DNA of 64,000 nt from Clitopilus passeckerianus (GCA_944990035.1 CALYLX010000112.1:1178001-1242000), one strand, 5' to 3'. Numbered from the stretch's first letter, positions 10,756 through 22,401 are shown. Program-made: numbers and translations. The notes: generated by a model from the sequence alone, not told the origin.

Positions 10756-13629
10756 ATGGGCGAACCGACAACGACGCTTGCAGTTCATCGCTGCAGATTT
10801 GTAGACTATACGCCACCTGCAATAACCTCAATTGCGTTTCCACCGCTGCCTTTGCCTCCGGCATCCTCAGAAAAGACCCAAAGCAGCGCTGGAGCATCAA
10901 GAAAAGTTGGTACTCTTGCCATCGGTCATGCAAACGGAAATATTGGTCTTTGGGAGTGGGCTGGAGACTACAAAAATGCTCAGTGTTCGCAGGCATGGGT
11001 AGCCAGAAAAGTGGGTGCAGTTGGACGTGATGTGAGCCATGCTAACCAGTGCACAGACCTTGTATGGTCCGTATCCTTCAAAAGTAGATTCAATCGCATT
11101 TGTTATCCGACACCCCGACGACCTAAATGCGGACGATGTGCCAAAACTCTCAGACCTCAGACTTTTCAGCTCTGGTGGTGGCTCTGAGCTTATAGAATGG
11201 GATATTGGCAATGGCTGCTTCCGAGTGCGTTCTTCACCACATGTTGATTCCGTTCCGAGTATTGAGTCTCTGAAAGAGATCTATAGGCTCGCAAGGAGGA
11301 TCCATATGGTGTATGGAGGTTAATCCTGCATCGACTATGCTTGCGCTAGGTTGCGAGGATGGCACGATCCGGCTACTCTCCGTGGTCAATGATACCTTGA
11401 CCCACCTTCGTCGATTCGACCGCATAAAAGGTCGGATTCTCAGCGTGGCATGGGGCCCTCCCGTACCCAGAAAGCGTCATGAGAAGGTTCAAAGTCCTGT
11501 GGATAGCGATAGCGATGAGGACGATGAAGACGACTGGACTGATTCTTGGCTTGTCTCTGGAGGCTCGGACAGTAGCATTCGCAAGTGGGATGCGGCCACC
11601 GGTCGCGCACTCGAACGGATGGGTACTGACAAGATTAAGGGAGAAAGAACCTTAGTTTGGTCTGTCGGTGTGCTTGGGTAGGTCTTAGGTCACATATATG
11701 CTTCTTCGTGTTGACATATTTCCCTTAGGAATGGCATCATTGTTTCTGGTGATTCGCTTGGCATAGTCAAGTTTTGGGACTCACGGACATGCACTCAACT
11801 GCAAAGTTTCCAGTCTCATGGTGCAGACGTCCTGTCTCTAGCAATCGGCCCGGCACGTGTATTGAACTTTGAATCGATGTCAAAACCTAATGCGATACAC
11901 AGGATGGAACGGCAGTGTACAGCTCTGGTGTGGACCAAAAGACAACCCAATTCTCCCTCGTCTCGACAGGTGGTGCCCACTCCTCAAACAAATGGGTCCA
12001 ATCATCTTCACGCCGAATGCATTCGCACGATGTACGTGCGCTTGCGACATGGCCTCCCTACACACCCCTACCTCCTTCCTATGCACGTAACTTCCCAAAA
12101 GATATCGCACCTATACTGGCTTCAGGCGGTCTGGACATGTCGATAGTCATCACACCTGCTGCGCTACCATCCTCCACTATCAAAACAATCAACCCATTGG
12201 CTACTAGCACAGATAGCACATTCGAGGAATCCTACTATCGCCGGCTGGCTTACAATGTTGGTACTGGATCAAGTTCGATTATCAAAGTAGCGAGGAAAGC
12301 AAGATTAGTTTCTTGCTTGAGGGGAGCTGGGTTAACGGTCTGGAAGATACCACATAAACCCAGAACGTCTGAGGATCCTTACACTCTAGAACTACCGGAG
12401 ACACCCAAAGCGAACTGGGAGAAAGTTCTTGAGATGGATTTCAGCATTCAGACCAATCTTGTTGCAAGCGCGATATCTGACGACGGAAGATGGCTAGGGG
12501 TGTCAGACCTCTACGAGACCAAGTTGTTTTCATTGACTACCACAGTGAGCTAACAGAATTTCGTTTCTTGAATGAGTACTAACATTCATATTTCTAGCCT
12601 GAGGGTCAGTTAATACCCAAAAGGATGCGAAATTTTACCGCCGGCTTGCAGGCTCAGCTACCCAAGTCAACAACATCCAATACCGGCAGCTCCAACCTAA
12701 TGTTCGCCCCAGATTCCTCAAAACTGGTTCTATGCACCATACCGTCACCTTACATCCTCATCATCGACCTGACGAGCGAGCAAATGAAAGTACTGCGCCG
12801 GTTTGATCAACACCGTCTGAGAGGCTCACTCACTGGCAACCGAGTTGTAAAGGGCAAGCCCACAGATAGTGGCGTGCAAATGCCTGACAGCGGGGGGGAG
12901 GAAGAAGAGGCACAAGTGCTTGCTGGGGTTAGCATTCAGCAGCTGGCGATTAGCCTCGATGGACAATGGCTCGCTACCACGGATGACCACTGCAGGACGC
13001 ATATATTCAACCTTGATTCGATACAAGTCGGTCGTTTCTGCCATGTAATCCATCGCGATGTACTAACATTTAGCCCCAGCATCACGCCGTTCTTCCCTCC
13101 TTCTCCAAACCAGCTCAAGTTGTCGCCTTCTCGGCAGCCACCCCCAACACCTTGATCTTGGCCTTTCCAGACAACAGCATCCAAATTTTCAACGTCGAGA
13201 CCCGGCAATTCCCAACATGGGGCAAAGACTTTTCCTCCCACCTCCCGAAACGCTTTTTGCATGCGCATGATCCAATTCTGGGCATAATGTTTGACCCAGC
13301 AACAAGGCCAGGCCAAGGACCTCACCAGGCACTCTTCTGGGGCTCAACGTGGTTGTGTAAACTCCATCTGAAGGAGAGTGGCGCGGCAAGTCAGAGCAAC
13401 AAACGGAGACGGGGAAGTATGAAAGGCGGGGAGCCAATCGCTGCTGCGGGAGGATGCTCCAGGTGGACCAGGAGGGGCCTATTATCATAAAATGGTCACA
13501 CATTACCGACCTATCTTGTTTGCGGATTACATGGGGTCTGGGGAAGTCATTGTGGTGGAGCGACCCCTCGTTGATGTGCTTTCTACACTGCCTCCTGCTT
13601 ACTTCAAGCATAAGTATGGTGCATCGTAA
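10756..13629 (+). CDS. UTP4: U3 snoRNP WD40 protein Utp4 (cirhin)
   Basis: Nucleolar WD40 scaffold of the t-UTP/UtpA complex, needed for pre-18S rRNA transcription and processing. The start MGEPTTTLAVHRCRFVDY leads into the family's N-terminal HRCRFV block. WD repeats follow: GTLAIGHANGNIGLWEW, LFSSGGGSELIEWDI, LALGCEDGTIRLLSV, WLVSGGSDSSIRKWDA, GIIVSGDSLGIVKFWDS, ILASGGLDMSIVITP, and in the second half WLGVSDLYETKLFSL and QLAISLDGQWLATTDD. An acidic insert (SDSDEDDEDD, around 11505-11540) sits between blades, as in other fungal Utp4. The end reads ERPLVDVLSTLPPAYFKHKYG, the typical C-terminus. At least six GT-AG introns. It converges with the Mpv17 gene, leaving 223 bp. Confidence 0.92.
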
Positions 13630-13852
13630 TGTTTCGTGTATCTATGATCTACTACTAGATATGCATCGTCGTATATCAACGTTCTTGGAGAAGAAATATG
13701 AGAAGAAATCCGAAGGAAAAGAAATCAAGAGCCCTGAAACCAGAATAAAAACTATGATACAAGTTTAAACCGAAAGCAGGAGAAAATACTAAGGCTACAC
13801 GGTATTAAGTGTGAAGTTGAAGTAGCTGTTTAGAGGAGTCCATGGGTACAGA

Positions 13853-14806
13853 TTACTTGGATTCGGTTGCGGTGTTGCGAGAGGTAAGACCGTCTTGCTT
13901 CTCGTCTTGCCTGTACGCCGAGTTAGAGCGACGTTATAGACTCATACAGTGTATGTAAATGCACATACCTTGCGTTCACCAGAGATAAATAGAGAGTCCA
14001 AAACACTCCGCAGCCAGATTGGAATGGGACTCTGTAGGGTAAAGGCATGAATCGGAAGTTGATTAGCTGCGCGGAAGGATGAGCCGACAAGTTAGAGGAG
14101 CTGGAGGGATGATTTGCCTGAGCAGCTGGCCAGACCTTCCAATTGGCGATAAGGGTAGGGGCAAAAAGGTCTGTGAACTTTTCCTTGATTTGGGCGTTGC
14201 TACGACCTTCCATCACACCCATTGAAGTGAGAAATACAGTGAGCTGTGGAGATGTATGAGGTAAAGGATGAGTAGAGACGAAAGGAGTGCACATACACCA
14301 ATGGGTGCCCTGAACAGGGGGCGAGAGTGTTAGCCGACGACGACGTCAGAATCATCGAGAAACGCATACATTACTAGCTGGTCGCATGCAACACGCTTTC
14401 CCAAAGCTTTGAAGCTGACTTTTCTCGATCCAAACCTTCTCAACGGGAATGTACGTTCAAGAAAACCGTTCCAGCGTCCCAGGAGAGGACCTTGCGATGG
14501 TGTGAGTGGACGAACGTGCGCATAGATAAGCTATCGGACGCACTCAAAGCGAAGCCAAAGCAGAAGAAACGGGCGGTACGAGCGATGTCGTAGGGCCTGT
14601 AATGGTCATTGGGTCCTGTGTTGGTCTGATTCTATGAATTTCGTCCACGAATGTTTACCTGTGAACAAAATACCCACCAGTTTCTCGGTGACCTGTGCGA
14701 CAGCATCGCCCAAAGCGTTGAGAGCACCGCCTGTACATGCGAGGGTAACGTGGGGATGAGTTTCGAAGGAATGCTGATAGACTCTAGCGAGTTGTAAAGT
14801 GGCCAT
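13853..14806 (-). CDS. SYM1: Mpv17/PMP22-family membrane protein (SYM1-like)
   Basis: Integral membrane protein of the Mpv17/PMP22 family. Yeast Sym1 and human MPV17 reside in the mitochondrial inner membrane, and other members are peroxisomal. Blocks in order: LARVYQHSFETHPHVTLACTGGALNALGDAVAQ (N-terminal helix), DIARTARFFCFGFALSPTIGRW, ACDQLVMAPIGLTVFLTSMGVMEG, APTLIANWKVWPAAQ and INFRFMPLPYRVPF, then GVFWTLYLSLVNAR with a hydrophilic tail. The NWKVWP and INF(R)FVP-like motifs define the family. Mitochondrial assignment is inference. The start at 14806 is the first ATG and lies 272 bp from the divergent secreted-protein gene. Confidence 0.9.
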
Positions 14807-15078
14807 AAACTGGTCGGCTCAGTTCATTCGAAAGTTTTAAAGCGGGACTCTCCAAATTGGAATCCACCCAGCTCCCATGTTATCATTGTATCCCCGAAAG
14901 GCAAATTGCCGAAGTCACGTGGGAAACGCGTCGCGCTTCGCTTTCAAATACGCCACAACAAGTCTTCGGCGAGGATATAATTCGCAAATCCAAGTAGAGG
15001 AACGGTTAGCCCTTTCTTTCTTTCCAACTATCACAAACTACGCTGTTCAGGAAACAGACTATTTTCTATTTATTCAAT

Positions 15079-15631
15079 ATGCGCTCGATCTACGCCCTCC
15101 TCTCGTTCGGTCTCGTTCTCTTGCAGTCTACAATCAGCAGCGTCAACGCTGCACCAACCTATCCCGCCGAGGTCAATTCTGGAAATTTATATACAGGCGA
15201 GGGAGGCGAGACAAAGGGCGGGGATGTCATGGCTCCAAAGCATCATGACCTGATCGACGACCTCAAGATTCATATACTTTCCAGTGAGCTGATAACTACC
15301 ATTTCACCTTGCTTGGTGACATTAACCGCCTTGTAGATAACGCTGGAGATGGAGGCGATAGTAGCGCGGGCGATGCGACTTCTCTTTTGAGTAACGCATT
15401 AGGCGGCCACGGCCATGGCGAGTACGACAGCAGCAACGCGTATACAGGTGCAGGCGGCCACGCTCCAGGCGGCACAGTCTACACTGAGCCTGGTATCTTG
15501 AACCTACTTTCAAGTAAGTATTCTCCAGTCATTGCTCGTTTAGTTTTTTCTAATCGCCATCTCTAGATAATGCGGGAAGTGGAGGCCACGCCAAAAGCGG
15601 TTCTATTGGGGGCATCCAGTCCACCCTCTAG
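15079..15631 (+). CDS. Small secreted protein with internal duplication
   Basis: Three exons (15079-15283, 15337-15513, 15567-15631; 447 nt) encode 148 residues. Residues 1-25 form a clear signal peptide (MRSIYALLSFGLVLLQSTISS, then VNA before APTYP). The mature part is Gly/Ser/His-rich and cysteine-free. Two similar units are visible: NLYTGEGGETKGG...LSNNAGDGG and NAYTGAGGHAPGG...LSNNAGSGG. Both introns cut the protein at the same place (after Leu-Ser, within the first Asn codon, phase 1), so one exon/intron unit was duplicated. I do not recognise a named family; small secreted proteins of this kind are common in mushrooms. Function unknown. Confidence 0.8.
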
Positions 15632-15842
15632 AGCATTACGCAGATCATTACAAGGAGTACAGGGACCAAAAGGATTGTGATTAGGGCGTTTCTCTTCTCG
15701 GCGGTTAGAGGTCGACGGGTTTCGATCCCAGTACGCTCCATAGTGCATTGATTGCTTCTCGGTATCCGCATGGAATCGGGCTTTCGGCAGGCTGTATCAA
15801 CTAACGGACAAGTGTATCAGTAGAACCAATGTATTGTATCGG

Positions 15843-16614
15843 TTACAACAGCCTGAGATTTCCCGTAACTTGGTTGATCAGTTGCACGGGCGCAGGCCCA
15901 ATTCCAAGCACTGTCCGAGAACCTTCTTCAACCTGAGTCCTTCCACTGGAAACGGATGAGAACGAGGAATGGTAAGACGAAGACAGCACTGACGCATCCT
16001 CGATCGATCGAGCACATAGGTTCAGGCTTCTAGCAATGGCCTCTAGTTCTAGCAACTGTTCTTCTGAAGCTGCTTTGAGAGCAACTTTGGCCTGGCCTGT
16101 CAACTCCCAATGCTTGACAAGTTGGGGATTTCACTTGACCAAGGCCTTATAGCAAGCCAGAGTGGCATGTCTTCAGAAGAACGTAAGCGTCCTTCATACA
16201 TTGCAAATGGGTGAACATACCCGCATCTAAGTTGAATCAGTACAGCATCTCTCGGTAGAAGGAGCGACTCACTGAGCTGCGATTTTTCCAGGCGTCATTT
16301 TGAGATCCGTTCTAACAACCAGCACCTTCAAACCACTGACATATTAGACATCACCCAGAGCGGACTAGTTCACGACGTACAAGTTTGCAGGGTTCTAAGA
16401 GCTTCACCTGCACCGCAGACAAATCCCCATCCGCAAGCTCCTCGTCTGAGTCGTCAAAGTCTGATTCTTCCTCCTGGTCGTCCAGTGGTTCATGCACCTT
16501 CACTTCCGGCTTACTGGTTTTCTGCCCAAAATAGTACCCAGCACATAGCCCAATAGTCGATATCAGCACAGACAAAGCCACTGGGCGACCCATTAGGAAC
16601 CGAGCGAAAAACAC
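15843..16614 (-). CDS. PTH2: Peptidyl-tRNA hydrolase 2 (Pth2)
   Basis: Pth2/Bit1 releases peptides from peptidyl-tRNA that drops off ribosomes. The N-terminus ([30 protein letters not shown]) is a membrane anchor typical of eukaryotic, mitochondrial outer-membrane forms, followed by an acidic linker ([13 protein letters not shown]). The catalytic domain then shows [20 protein letters not shown], with the conserved lysines and the GKIAAQ motif, [14 protein letters not shown] sequence over a splice site, GQAKVALKA, the dipeptide-binding loop [19 protein letters not shown], and VTGNLRLL at the end. Several short introns. Start 16614 faces HAS1 at 16808 (193 bp). It converges with the secreted-protein gene. 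Confidence 0.9.
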
Positions 16615-16807
16615 AGTAAACCGTTTGTACCCGCACCTTGAGATGTCCTCCTCGAAGTCATGTCAAGCGAAAAAGGAAACTCGGCAAACTCCGATTTACT
16701 TTTTCTTAGTTCCTCCTCGATTAACAGAGGCAAGAGGCTCGACCCCTCCACTACATTCTCTTATCTGGCTGAAAAGCCATACTAAAAGCCTTGGGAACAT
16801 TGGAAAA

Positions 16808-18754
16808 ATGTCGAGTAGCGACAATGAAGCATCAACCTCTGCGGCTGCTGCTGGGCCAAGCAGCAACCCCGTCAGGGAACCATTTACCACCCTTGATTTA
16901 TCGGAGCAGACGACAAGAGCTTTGGCTGATATGGGCCTCGAGACCATGACCCCTGTTCAAGCGAAGTCAATTCCTTTGCTTCTGGCTGGAAAGGATGTGC
17001 TTGGTGCTGCGAGAACGGGTTCAGGGAAGACTTTGGCATTTTTGATTCCGGCGGTCGAGTTGCTGCATAGGCTGAAGTTCAAGCCCATGAACGGTGCGTT
17101 CTTATTTTCCAATCCAAATCAAACTATGTGCTGAAGTGTACGAAGGTACTGGGATAATTATCATTACTCCAACAAGAGAACTTGCGCTACAGATATTTGG
17201 CGTTGCAAAAGATTTAATGGCCCACCATTCTCAGACATTCGGTGTAATCATGGGGGGCTAACCGAAGAGCTGAGGAGGATAAGCTGGTGAAGGGTGTCAG
17301 CCTGCTCATTGCAACGCCCGGAAGGTTGTTGGATCACTTGGAGGTATGTCGGTACCCAACTTGCCATATGCTCATCTAACTCGGCATTCAAGGGCACAAA
17401 AGGATTCGTTTTCCGCAATCTCAAGGCTCTGGTCATCGATGAAGCTGACAGAATATTGGAGGTTGGGTTCGAGGAGCAGATGAAGAAGATTATTAACATC
17501 CTACCCAAAGGTAAATATTTTCCTCGCTGACCCTGGCATGCCTCGTCTAAACGTGGGGCACAGAGAATCGACAATCAATGCTATTCTCGGCAACACAAAC
17601 AACAAAAGTCGCAGATCTCGCCCGTATTTCATTACGGCCGGGTCCCGTTAACGTCGACATAGACAAGGAAGAATCCACGAGTACCGTTTCGACACTCTCG
17701 CAGGGTTATGTCGTCTGCCCGTCAGATCGCCGATTCCTCCTCCTATTCACGTTCCTGAAGAAGAATCTCAAGAAGAAAGTGATCGTGTTCTTCTCTAGTT
17801 GCAACTCCGTCAAGTACCATGGGGAGTTGCTGAACTATATTGACGTGCCTGTCCTGGATCTCCATGTACGTCTCTAGCATCATATCTGTCGCCTTTAATG
17901 GCTGATTGAATTCATATAGGGCAAGCAAAAACAACAAAAGCGGACGAATACTTTCTTTGAGTTCATTAACGCACCATCTGGAATTCTACTCTGCACAAAC
18001 GTCGCCGCTCGAGGCCTCGATATACCCAAAGTGGACTGGATTGTTCAGTATGATCCGCCGGATGATCCACGAGACTATATTCACCGAGTAGGTCGGACAG
18101 CTCGTGCTGGAAAAGTCGGAAAGAGCTTGCTTTTCCTTTTGGAGAGTGAACTGGGCTTCCTGCGGTATCTAAAGCAAGCCAAGGTACCTCTAAACGAATT
18201 TACCTTCCCAGCCGATCGGATAGCCAACGTGCAGAGTCAGGTAAGCCGCAGATTTATATTAGTACCTTATTGTTCTGCTGACGCAGCCATAGCTGGAAAA
18301 GCTTCTAACGAAGAACTACTTCCTCCACCAATCCGCAAAAGACGGATTTCGATCTTATCTGCAAGCATACGCGTCATACTCCCTTAAGAAAATATTCGAT
18401 ATAAATGCCCTTGATCTTGCCAAAGTTGGCAAATCATTTGGGTTTGCCGTGCCACCACGAGTCAACATTAATGTCGGCGGGGCTCAGAGTACGACGCCGA
18501 AGGGGCAGCGGAAGCGATCGAGAGACACGGATGAAAACGAGGAGGTGTTTGAGGAAATACATCCGGAGACCGAGGCGGATGCTGGAGATGAAGAGGAAGA
18601 ACAGCATGAGCAGGAGCAACAGCAACATTCGAGACGGGATAACGGGCAGAGCAAGTCGAGGCGAATAGAGACCCATGGGGAGAAAAAGGTGTCAAAGGAG
18701 ATTTACAGGAAAAAGGGAAATCCTGGCCAAAATGGGGCACAATGGAGTAGATAA
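16808..18754 (+). CDS. HAS1: DEAD-box RNA helicase Has1 (apparent frameshift)
   Basis: Nucleolar DEAD-box helicase of the Has1/DDX18 group, essential for early 40S and 60S ribosome assembly. Start MSSSDNEAS at 16808. Motifs in order: Q motif (TPVQAKSIP), I (ARTGSGKT), Ia (TPTRELALQ), Ib region (TPGRLLDH), II (DEAD in [10 protein letters not shown]), III (FSATQT), IV ([14 protein letters not shown]), V ([12 protein letters not shown]), VI ([10 protein letters not shown]). The DDX18-type C-terminal domain follows ([26 protein letters not shown]), then an acidic and basic tail. Oddity: the frame breaks at a G run at 17252-17257, inside the family motif IMGGANRRAE. One base fewer or two more restores it, so either a base-call error or a real disruption. 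I favour an error, because the rest is intact and the gene is essential in yeast. Confidence 0.9.
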
Positions 18755-19121
18755 TTGCGACTTTTAGTACAAACTTGTGATTATTCCCACGACCGGAACC
18801 TGAAATCCTCCTTTAGAGGCTTTGCTTACGGGTTCGCACTCTTCCTTGAGCTGTGTTTTTCCCTTTAACGACCTCTGCGACGAGCCTACGAACTTTTGAC
18901 GACCAGCTTGGATTTCTCAACGAATTCAACTCTTCACTCTTGTACATTCCAACTTTTTCAACCACCTTTAACCGTTATTGCTGTTCTTCCCGTATTTCCC
19001 CTTTCTCTCCTGACTTTTGGCATCTTCGTTTTCGCCGACTTCAAAAACCTTTTCTGAGGTACACCGGAGCTCTTACAACTCACAATAAATCCTCCGAAAC
19101 TCATACAAACCTATCGCAGAA
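18755..19121 (+). other. HAS1-RAS spacer
   Basis: This holds the HAS1 3' region and the 5' leader of the Ras gene. The part just before the Ras ATG is pyrimidine-rich (about 18900-19030), typical of strongly transcribed basidiomycete genes. No gene seen. Confidence 0.5.
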
Positions 19122-19988
19122 ATGGATAACTGGAGAGTTGCAGTTCTTGGCGATGGTGGTGTAGGCAAAACAGCATTGGCTGTACAGGTGAGCATGCGGT
19201 TCAATGCTCTCTCCTTTTTCATGAAACTCAACTTTTCGACAGTTCACGTTAAATTGCTTCGTTGGTAAGCCCCAGCACCCACAGTGGACATAACATTGCC
19301 TCACCCCGCCGATCGTTACTTTCCAACAGAGGTGGGTCTAATACTCGCGTCCACATAATCTCTTACCAATACTCTTCACCAGACGTATGATCCAACAATA
19401 GAGGACGCGTACCGTAAGCAGTTGGTGGTGGATAACCGTATGTGTTTCGTGGAGGTCATTGACACCGCTGGCCAGGGTAAGCCTACCCCTTGATCCAATC
19501 TTCACCTGTTACATGCTAAATCTTCGTCACGACAACAGAGGAATATGCCACTCTACGTGACCAGTGGGTGCGGTGCGTACATAGATTGTGATTCTTGGGC
19601 GCCCGCATACTGATGTTTACATTGTAGGGAGGGTCAAGGTTTCATCTTGGTCTATTCGATTGCTTCGAGGGCCACTTTTGAACGGCTGGAGACCTTCCGT
19701 CAATCCATGAAGCGAGTAAAGAGGGGCGAACCAATATTCATGTTGGTAGGAAACAAATGCGACAAGACGTACGAGCGAGAGGTATCGAAGGAGGAGGGCG
19801 CTAACCAAGCACGGATATTTGGATGCGAGTTCATTGAAACATCCGCGAAGACAGCGCAAAACGTCGAACGGCTATTCACGAACCTCGTACGATTACTGAG
19901 GGCGACAAAGACCAACGAAGTAGGGCCAGGCGGTCACCCCACCGGCCAGCCCAAGGAGAAGAAGAAGTCAAAGTGTGTTATCATGTAG
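19122..19988 (+). CDS. Ras-family small GTPase, farnesylated (CVIM)
   Basis: Plasma-membrane molecular switch of the fungal Ras1/Ras2 type, acting upstream of cAMP/PKA or MAPK signalling in relatives. G boxes: GDGGVGKT (P loop, residues 10-17), switch [21 protein letters not shown] (catalytic Gln kept), NKCDK and ETSAK. The C-terminus [12 protein letters not shown] combines a polybasic stretch with a CAAX box; Met at X predicts farnesylation. Exons: 19122-19187, 19243-19264, then apparently a 2-nt exon 19330-19331, then from 19383 on. Without the 2-nt exon the frame hits a stop at once; with it, the conserved FVETYDPT is restored exactly. Asp replaces the usual Ala at residue 11. Confidence 0.92.
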
Positions 19989-20503
19989 GGATCCTTCCGC
20001 TGTGCCGGCTGGACATTTGGCGGCCGCTTCATTTCTTTAGAACGCACAACCTCCCTTTTACCTCTTTTGATGATACCAATTATGCACTTCCTCCTTCGAT
20101 TTCTTTCGATCTTCGATTTTTGGCGACCCACTGGCGTCTCTCTTATCACCAAGGCCCTCCCCCCTCTCGCACTTACAACACAACACACTTTGCATATGCT
20201 TACCTCTACCTCTGCTGTAGATAGGTACTTTCTGATATATTCTGGCCGGAAACTGTCATGTTTCCAGAGGGTTCTAGCATCATACCCTACTTTCGATTCG
20301 AGGCAGTGCATGCCTGTCAGATTCTGTGCCCATCTCTGCCCAGTGTATCCAGCCACATTGACTTGACATGGACAGCCCCAGTTGCATTTCCATTAGACAC
20401 GTATGAATAGCGTGTCAATTGCACCGGCTTGTAGTTTTAGATATAAAAGCTCTGTTTTCAGATGACCACTGCATAAACAGAAGAACATTTCCCTGTTCTA
20501 GCC
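19989..20503. other. RAS-BTB spacer
   Basis: This covers the 3' region of the Ras gene and the promoter of the BTB gene. The left half is pyrimidine-rich on the + strand. No gene recognised; open frames on both strands lack any signature. Confidence 0.5.
20442..20449 (+). promoter_or_regulatory. Candidate TATA box of the BTB gene
   Basis: TATAAAAG lies 55 bp upstream of the ATG at 20504. This is a motif match only. Confidence 0.4.
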
Positions 20504-21619
20504 ATGCAGACCTGGACTGATTTTCGCTGCGACAACCCTGATTGTGTGGTAAAGTCCGTGATTGACAATGCGGAATTCCCAGCCAACCGGAAAGCAATGC
20601 AGAATAGCGAAGTCTTTGGTGAGTGACTTTAGAAGCCGGTAGTTCTATAATTATTAGACTAAACGGAACGGGCAGGCGACATGTTCGACATGGTCGGGGA
20701 AAGTAATGCACCCGTGGAATTGCATGAACCTTCCGCCAGTTTAATCATTCTGCTCCGGCTACTGCACTTTCCGCCTTCGGCGCCTGTAATTGTGAAGAGC
20801 AAGAAGGAGAAAGACTACTCGGAGGAAGCGTTTATGACTACCAAGCGGCCGAAGGATATTTACGAGCCAACAACGGTGATCCCCTTCCCAATCCTCATGG
20901 CGCCAGGGCCGATCCTCGAGCTAGCGGACAAATATGTTCTGGATGAGTCCATTTTGAATGTCCTATACTCCCATCTACATGTGCACGTGGAGACGAGTCC
21001 CTTGCCAATATATGCCTATGCGACAGAGAGGGGCCTAGAGGAACTGGCTAACCATGCTAGCGAGTACCTCATGCCGATAGGGAGCTATCGCCTGGACGAA
21101 ATCGGCGTCATTCCAAACGTCAAAGCATATCATAAAGTGGTTAGGCTGCAGGATCTTCGCTCAAAAGAGTCGAGGGCGTTACTTCTCAAGGAAAATCTCT
21201 TTCCATATGGTAAGTGACATTATGGCGGATCCACGTTTACAATGGTCACCAGGCCTTCGCCACAGGGTATCGTGCGTGTCCTCAACATGAGAAAGAGGCA
21301 ACTGCGTTGTGGGTCCAGAAGCGTTTGGAGCTCGCAACGGAACTCACAGCCGGTAAAGTGGCCTCTCCGAGTTATTGATCTTTGCGACACTCACGGTTTA
21401 TCCAGTCACCGATGTCGCAGCTGAGATGGCATCGTTCTTGTCAGAAGTTCCACACAAATGCCAAACCTGCTACGAGGCCGGAAGCGCGGCGGTCAAGATG
21501 CTTGCAGTAAGCATATCATATATAACCGGGATTGAATCCCCTAAATTCGATCATTATTATTCCAGTATAAAAGCCACCGGGTTCTAAGGCGTATTGATCA
21601 GCTGCCCACAGAGCATTAG
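20504..21619 (+). CDS. BTB/POZ-like domain protein
   Basis: A protein of about 300 residues. The N-terminus has a BTB-like order: PDCVVKSVIDNAEFPANRKAMQNSEVFGDMFDM, then VELHEPSASLIILLRLLHFPP, equivalent to the 'held out of the core, then helix and hydrophobic strand' pattern of POZ domains. The middle (ILELADKYVLDESILNVLYSHLH) matches the usual alpha-helical BACK-like region after a BTB in mushroom proteins. The C-terminus reads CQTCYEAGSAAVKMLAYKSHRVLRRIDQLP. Introns at about 20621-20676, then at 21210, 21355 and 21508. Agaricomycete genomes hold many such proteins of unknown role, possibly Cul3 adaptors or regulators of transcription. Identity as a BTB protein is fairly sure; function is not. 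Confidence 0.78.
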
Positions 21620-21661
21620 ATCGGGTGATCAAGAGGAAGGGAGGGTGTGGATAGCTGTCTT

Positions 21662-22401
21662 CTATGTATTGTGCCAGAGCAACGTTTTCAGATTACTCCA
21701 TGCTTCAGAGTCGAGGTAGAGGTATTTCATGGAGTTGAACATTCCAGGTTGGATAGTCTCTCCGCGGTGACGGAATAGCCACATGACGGCACCCCAAGAG
21801 AGGGCAGCGAAGACAGTGAAATAACGGGAGTCGGGGGGCAGAGGCTTAACAGCGGAGCTTGCCCTGGGCGATTGAGGAGAGGCGTGATACGATCCTGCTC
21901 TAGGGAGGAAGGAGGCAACGACTCGGGATACGACGTAAAGAACAATCTGTCCGGTGCTTAGCTCGCAGGAATAATATGCTCGAAAAGTTGCACATACCTG
22001 TTCGTTCACGGCATTCCTTTCTCCGAAGACAAAGTAGCCTCCCAAGAGTCCAGCGATAAAGGTATCAATGTTCCGTTCCTTTCCTCCGTTTGACTTCTTC
22101 TGAAGCAAGAGAATGGTTTTGTATATTGACACGAATTTGGCCAGGTTAAAGGCGTGCTGCTTCGTCGCCTTGAAGATGGTCAAGCATCGAGATTTCCAAC
22201 TGGACAAGAGGAAAATTCAGCGACTTCAACATTGCAGAACATAACCGGTACTTACTCTCCCCGACCAAAGAGAATGGACATTACCAGGGCATGAGGGAAC
22301 CTGACTTTGACACCGTAAACGAACCCATTCCTTGCGCCCTTCAAGATTGCCAGATAGTCATGATACGATGGGTTCTCGATGATTTGCTGTAGAACGTCCA
22401 T
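21662..22401 (-). CDS. Peroxisomal membrane protein 4 (PXMP4/PMP24)
   Basis: Multi-spanning peroxisomal membrane protein of the PXMP4 family (distantly Tim17-like). Start MDVLQQIIENPSYHDYLAIL at 22401, then the family signature LKGARNGFVYGVKVRFPHALVM, SILFGRG, the second helix block QHAFNLAKFVSIYKTILLLQ, TFIAGLLGGYFVFGERNAVNEQI, VLYVVSRVVASF, and near the end WGAVMWLFRHRGETIQPGMFNSMKYLY. The C-terminus is SNLKTLLWHNT. The order matches human PXMP4 closely over its length. In animals it is a PEX19 client; transport function is unproven. It is divergent from MTC1 with 179 bp between start codons. Confidence 0.9.

Noticed and set aside
10427..10996. Minus-strand open frame of 189 codons over the TIM10/UTP4 promoters
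   Set aside because: It overlaps both gene starts, contains the spliced TIM10 exons in a different reading, and has no family signature. TIM10 and UTP4 explain the region.
17252..17257. HAS1 as a pseudogene
   Set aside because: Only one break, in a homopolymer; all other motifs, introns and the tail are intact, and the gene is essential in yeast.
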